Shown in pieces: positions 17,331 through 19,357 of a stretch of DNA of 19,357 bases. The DNA comes from JANWKA01 sp035533815 (lineage in GTDB: Bacteria; Bacteroidota; Bacteroidia; Chitinophagales; Chitinophagaceae): contig DATLTB010000065.1 of the NCBI GenBank assembly GCA_035533815.1, positions 1 to 19,357 on the forward strand, written 5' to 3'. Each line of letters opens with the position of its first letter. Positions within the stretch are counted from its first letter, which is position 1. A model generated the notes under the pieces. It searched no databases and was not told the DNA's origin. It saw only the letters and a program-made list of their open reading frames with translations. The position numbers were made by a program, and so were the translations under genes.

Positions 17331-17696
17331 AGGGTTAAATATAAAATTCTCAATAAAAGGTAATTTTATTCCATCTTTTTGAATTGCACGGCAAACAAGC
17401 AAAGACTCCTATAAAATGACCGGATTCGAGCCGCAAAAAACCCCCTATTTTATCAAGTCTTTTGTTAAGAACCGCAGAAAATGGAAAAATGTTCAAACTC
17501 CAAACCCACTTCAGAAGCGAATTGTAATTTTTAATTGACCTGGCAGGATGATTCTCTAGCCATTTCCTGACTGACCTGAGACGCTTGACAAATATAGTGA
17601 ATTGAAGATCAAAACTTTCGGCGGCTTTTCTTGTCAATGACCAACGCTTCAAAGAAATTAAGAAAACGTTTCAAGAAGTTTGCATTTAATATATTT
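17331..17696. other. Undeciphered stretch, possible gene relic
   Basis: A 100-codon frame from a TTG is open on the minus strand (17652-17350; it includes RSVRKWLENHPARSIKNY). It has no start ATG and no family I recognise. The plus strand of the same interval, in one frame with three stops, reads TDLRRLTNIVN and SKLSAAFLVNDQRFKEIK, equally protein-like. I cannot say which strand coded, if either. Bases 17418-17434 resemble a tRNA T-arm. Transposase debris is a guess only. Confidence 0.3.
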
Positions 17697-17717
17697 ATGT
17701 TACCAAAATGGTAACAT
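17697..17717. promoter_or_regulatory. Palindromic operator of higBA
   Basis: ATGTTACC-aaaat-GGTAACAT has perfect 8-base arms with a 5-base spacer. It sits just upstream of the -7 box TATTTTTG (17723-17730) and 17 bases before the higB start. HigA-type antitoxins bind such palindromes to repress their own operon, so this is the likely autoregulatory site. The site is seen; the binding is inferred. Confidence 0.7.
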
Positions 17718-17722
17718 TTTAG

Positions 17723-17730
17723 TATTTTTG
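17723..17730 (+). promoter_or_regulatory. -7 box of the higBA promoter
   Basis: TATTTTTG fits TAnnTTTG and ends 3 bases before the higB ATG, implying an essentially leaderless toxin message. The usual -33 position falls inside the palindrome, so repressor binding would block it. Confidence 0.55.
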
Positions 17731-17733
17731 CCC

Positions 17734-18051
17734 ATGCGTGTTATTGCCGTTAAGACGTTAAAAGAGTATTGCGTGGTATTTCCATCGGCTGAACAAGCAC
17801 TATTAGTCTGGTATGAAGAAGCCGAGGCTGCACAATGGAACAATCCCAATGAATTAAAGCACCAGTACCGCAATGCTTCAATATTAACTGATCAGAGGGT
17901 TATTTTTAATGTCCATGGCAATAGTTTTCGCTTGATCGTGGATATTGAATATAGGCTAAAAATAGTTTTTATAGTATGGTTCGGAACCCATAGGCAATAC
18001 GATAAAATAGACACTAAAAAAGTATGTTATGTTAAGACCAATAAAAAATAA
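17734..18051 (+). CDS. higB: HigB-type toxin, mRNA endonuclease
   Basis: This 105-residue RelE-superfamily toxin of the HigB group is a ribosome-dependent mRNA interferase. It shows the family order: MRVIAVKTLKEYCVVFPSAE at the start, then AEAAQWNNPNELKHQY, RVIFNVHGNSFRLIVDIEY (the core strands) and the closing IVWFGTHRQYDKID. ATG 17734 matches the usual start; the frame is open farther upstream, but that part overlaps the operator. The C-terminus carries about ten extra residues (KKVCYVKTNKK) past the usual YDKID end because the gene runs 23 bases into higA. Toxin-first order is characteristic of HigBA. The lower GC content than the metabolic genes suggests acquisition. All typical segments are present, so the toxin is probably active. 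Confidence 0.88.
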   Translation: MRVIAVKTLKEYCVVFPSAEQALLVWYEEAEAAQWNNPNELKHQYRNASILTDQRVIFNVHGNSFRLIVDIEYRLKIVFIVWFGTHRQYDKIDTKKVCYVKTNKK

Positions 18052-18388
18052 GACTCAGTATGAAGAGGCCCTTGCACAGGTATATGATCTGATGCAGAAA
18101 AATGTAAGGCCGGAATCGAAAGACTCTGACGAATTAGAAGTTTTGTCCATTCTCGTTAAAGAATATGAACAAGAACATTATCGATTGCCCAAACCTTCAC
18201 CGCTTGAAGCTATAAAATTCAGACTAGAACAGATGGGCATGTCCGAGGCGGAACTTGCTCATATTTTAGGGTACCGCTCCCGTAAATCTGAAATCTTATC
18301 CGGCAAAAGGAAATTGAGCCTTGCTATGATAAGAAAATTGAATGAGATTTTGCATATTCCGGCAGAAGTGCTGATACAGGCCTATTAA
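18029..18388 (+). CDS. higA: HigA-type antitoxin
   Basis: This 119-residue antitoxin of the HigA type has an N-terminal helical region (IKNKTQYEEALAQVYDLMQK, about 5-24) that should contact and neutralise the toxin. A C-terminal XRE-type helix-turn-helix (about 68-118) reads GMSEAELAHILGYRSRKSEI, then LSGKRKLSLAMIRKLNEILH. It would repress the operon by binding the palindrome at 17697-17717. The ATG lies inside the last codons of higB (23-base overlap), pointing to coupled translation. The frame is intact, as expected if loss of antitoxin is lethal while the toxin works. Confidence 0.88.
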   Translation: MLRPIKNKTQYEEALAQVYDLMQKNVRPESKDSDELEVLSILVKEYEQEHYRLPKPSPLEAIKFRLEQMGMSEAELAHILGYRSRKSEILSGKRKLSLAMIRKLNEILHIPAEVLIQAY

Positions 18389-18428
18389 AATAGAGAAAGT
18401 AAATTCAAAAGTGCTCATTATTTAATAA

Positions 18429-18928
18429 ATCAAAAGGCATATAACAGAATTTTATTCAAAAAGGATATGTCGTAATGAAACTCACTCTGACGTAGTTTAT
18501 TTCTGGACCTATAAAACAAGCGGAGCAATTCAAATCGATTTGCTTATAAAATTCAAAAACATAAAGTATCCCTACGGAAAAGGACCATTAAAAATAAATA
18601 ATATTAGAGTTGCCAACTCAGCGTTTCAAAGAGGTCTTTCGTCAAACGGGAAAAAAATAAGCATGGACAAGACGTTTGGTTTTTGAACTTCGCTGAAAAT
18701 ATAGACGATAATATCAAAATTGCCGATGATATTTGGAGGGTATTTTCTATAAGAGGCACAGAGTATTTTGAGCAGTTTAAAAACCATAAACACTATATTG
18801 GACAGGTTTCGTCAGCAAACTATTTCAATTTCCCAGATTTTTTCATTCAAAAGTTTTTTGGCAGGCATGAAGCAGGAATAATCTATTTTTTATTTGACAA
18901 CTTGAGAAAAATGCAAAACAAAAAATGA
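18429..18928 (+). pseudogene. Frameshifted unrecognised gene behind higBA
   Basis: Two adjoining frames together give about 165 codons. The first (18429-18686) has no start codon and reads RNETHSDVVYFWTYKTSGAI, LLIKFKNIKYPYGKG and NNIRVANSAFQRG before a TGA at 18684. The second joins it near 18676-18680 by a one-base shift, with DVWFLNFAENIDDNIKIAD, GTEYFEQFKNHKHYIGQ and NFPDFFIQKFF to the stop at 18926. The 5' end seems missing or shifted again near 18470. The size and FKK-like N-terminus loosely recall DUF4304-type small proteins, but I cannot support that name. A single sequencing error could explain the main shift; the missing start argues for a real remnant. Confidence 0.55.
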
Positions 18929-19008
18929 ACTTTGGAATTTGCAAAACTTGGGACAACAAAATTAAAAGCGAAAATGATAAGCTGTATCTGTCAATTTTTG
19001 AAAGTTAA
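18925..19008 (+). CDS. Possible 27-residue ORF
   Basis: ATG 18925 overlaps the stop of the preceding frame (ATGA) and reads MNFGICKTWDNKIKSENDKL to a TAA at 19006. There is no recognisable family and no support beyond position. It may be a chance ORF or a fragment of the same decayed gene. Confidence 0.12.
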   Translation: MNFGICKTWDNKIKSENDKLYLSIFES

Positions 19009-19111
19009 TTGAACCTCAGTTCGAGATGGTCACAAAATTCGAATCCATTCTAATTTGAAAAAGAATAAATTAGCTTAAAAACAGTGGAGTAACCGCTTTA
19101 TTTTGAACCAC

Positions 19112-19137
19112 AAAAAACCCGCTCTGGAAGCGGGTTT
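19112..19137 (-). terminator. Terminator of tRNA-Pro
   Basis: Perfect 9-base arms AAACCCGCT (19115-19123) and AGCGGGTTT (19129-19137) flank a 5-base loop. On the minus strand the stem runs into TTTTTT (complement of 19112-19117). It lies 19 bases after the tRNA CCA end, a standard intrinsic terminator for the minus strand. Confidence 0.85.
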
Positions 19138-19156
19138 CTAAAAACTGAGTGAAATA

Positions 19157-19234
19157 TGGTCGGGGAGACTGGATTCGAACCAGCGACCACACGCCCCCCA
19201 GACGTGTACTCTAACCGGGCTGAGCTACTCCCCG
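19157..19234 (-). tRNA. tRNA-Pro (anticodon GGG)
   Basis: The minus strand folds as a full cloverleaf. The acceptor CGGGGAG (19234-19228) pairs with CTCCCCG (19167-19161). The D-arm begins GCTC. The anticodon stem CACGT/GCGTG encloses CTGGGGG with GGG at 19199-19197. The T-arm GCTGG-TTCGAAT-CCAGT has one G-T wobble. Discriminator A is followed by an encoded CCA (19159-19157). It decodes CCC and CCU proline codons. Confidence 0.95.
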
Positions 19235-19265
19235 AAACTGAAAGTAAATATTAAATAAGTGGGTG

Positions 19266-19273
19266 CAAAGTTA
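19266..19273 (-). promoter_or_regulatory. -7 box of the tRNA-Pro promoter
   Basis: The minus strand reads TAACTTTG (complement of CAAAGTTA), an exact TAnnTTTG match 31 bases upstream of the tRNA 5' end. A TTG occurs farther upstream (complement of 19289-19291) with a spacer of 15 bases, slightly short. Confidence 0.5.
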
Positions 19274-19323
19274 AGGGAAATTAAATCACAAGGAAATTTA
19301 ATTCCATTGAGAATTTTTAACCT

Positions 19324-19354
19324 GGTATTACTATACCAAAATTTATTACTTTTG
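19324..19354 (+). promoter_or_regulatory. Candidate promoter and small palindrome at the right edge
   Basis: TACTTTTG (19347-19354) matches the -7 consensus on the plus strand and would serve a gene starting just outside the window. A short palindrome, GGTAT-TACT-ATACC (19324-19337), lies where the -33 element would be. No TTTG is seen there. Confidence 0.35.
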
Positions 19355-19357
19355 TTT

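Noticed and set aside
17418..17434. Attachment-site copy of the tRNA-Pro 3' end
   Set aside because: The match is imperfect, limited to the generic T-arm, and inside an open frame. No integrase is seen. Mentioned only as a weak hint.
18029..18051. Frameshift between higB and higA
   Set aside because: The 23-base overlap has a proper HigB end and a proper HigA start. It is a normal coupled overlap rather than damage.
19037..19046. TTCGAATCCA repeat of the tRNA T-loop
   Set aside because: Ten bases only, inverted relative to the gene, and around a self-complementary TTCGAA core. Chance is likely.
1..19357. CRISPR arrays, rRNA genes, complete insertion sequences, prophage structural genes
   Set aside because: No regularly spaced repeats, rRNA-like segments, intact transposases or phage structural genes are seen.

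Overview
This window looks like a Bacteroidota chromosome, probably from the Chitinophagaceae or a close relative. The evidence is the Bacteroidota-type promoter (TTTG, a 17-base spacer, then TAnnTTTG), a DUF2723/GT117 membrane glycosyltransferase, a DUF6520 small exported protein, and Bacteroidota-type SAM hydrolase, desaturase and GPH-symporter sequences. No assignment below the family level can be supported from the sequence alone.

Layout. Positions 1-190 hold a nested inverted repeat. Positions 188 to about 870 (minus) hold what looks like a broken, unrecognised gene. Then come a SAM hydroxide adenosyltransferase (890-1723, +) and a 1022-residue DUF2723 protein O-glycosyltransferase-type membrane protein (1855-4923, +), closed by a strong hairpin. 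A small exported DUF6520 protein (5022-5303, minus) lies behind it. Next is an iron/siderophore-type block: a PchR-like AraC regulator (5613-6593, minus), divergent from a three-gene run of IucB-type N-acyltransferase, multispanning HGSNAT-type acyltransferase and lysine/ornithine N-monooxygenase (6757-9846, +). A GH78 alpha-L-rhamnosidase (9763-12204, minus) collides tail-to-tail with the monooxygenase and overlaps it by 84 bases. A fatty-acid desaturase (12750-13490, +) and a membrane-anchored alpha/beta hydrolase (13625-14749, +) follow, then a convergent GPH-family sugar symporter (14812-16194, minus).

From about 16.2 kb to the tRNA the sequence turns AT-rich and accessory. It holds a full-length but heavily decayed DinD/Bro-N pseudogene (16486-17330, minus), an undecipherable stretch, a higBA toxin-antitoxin pair with a palindromic operator (17697-18388, +), a frameshifted unrecognised gene (18429-18928, +), and tRNA-Pro(GGG) with promoter and terminator (minus).

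How the genes may work together. The regulator, acyltransferases and monooxygenase plausibly make an N-acyl-N-hydroxy-lysine (or ornithine) unit of a hydroxamate siderophore. No NIS synthetase, NRPS, receptor or exporter is in the window, so assembly would have to be encoded elsewhere. The rhamnosidase and the symporter could form a plant- or microbe-glycan scavenging pair, but they are separated by lipid/ester genes. The accessory stretch beside tRNA-Pro looks like the eroded remains of acquired DNA in which only higBA has stayed intact.
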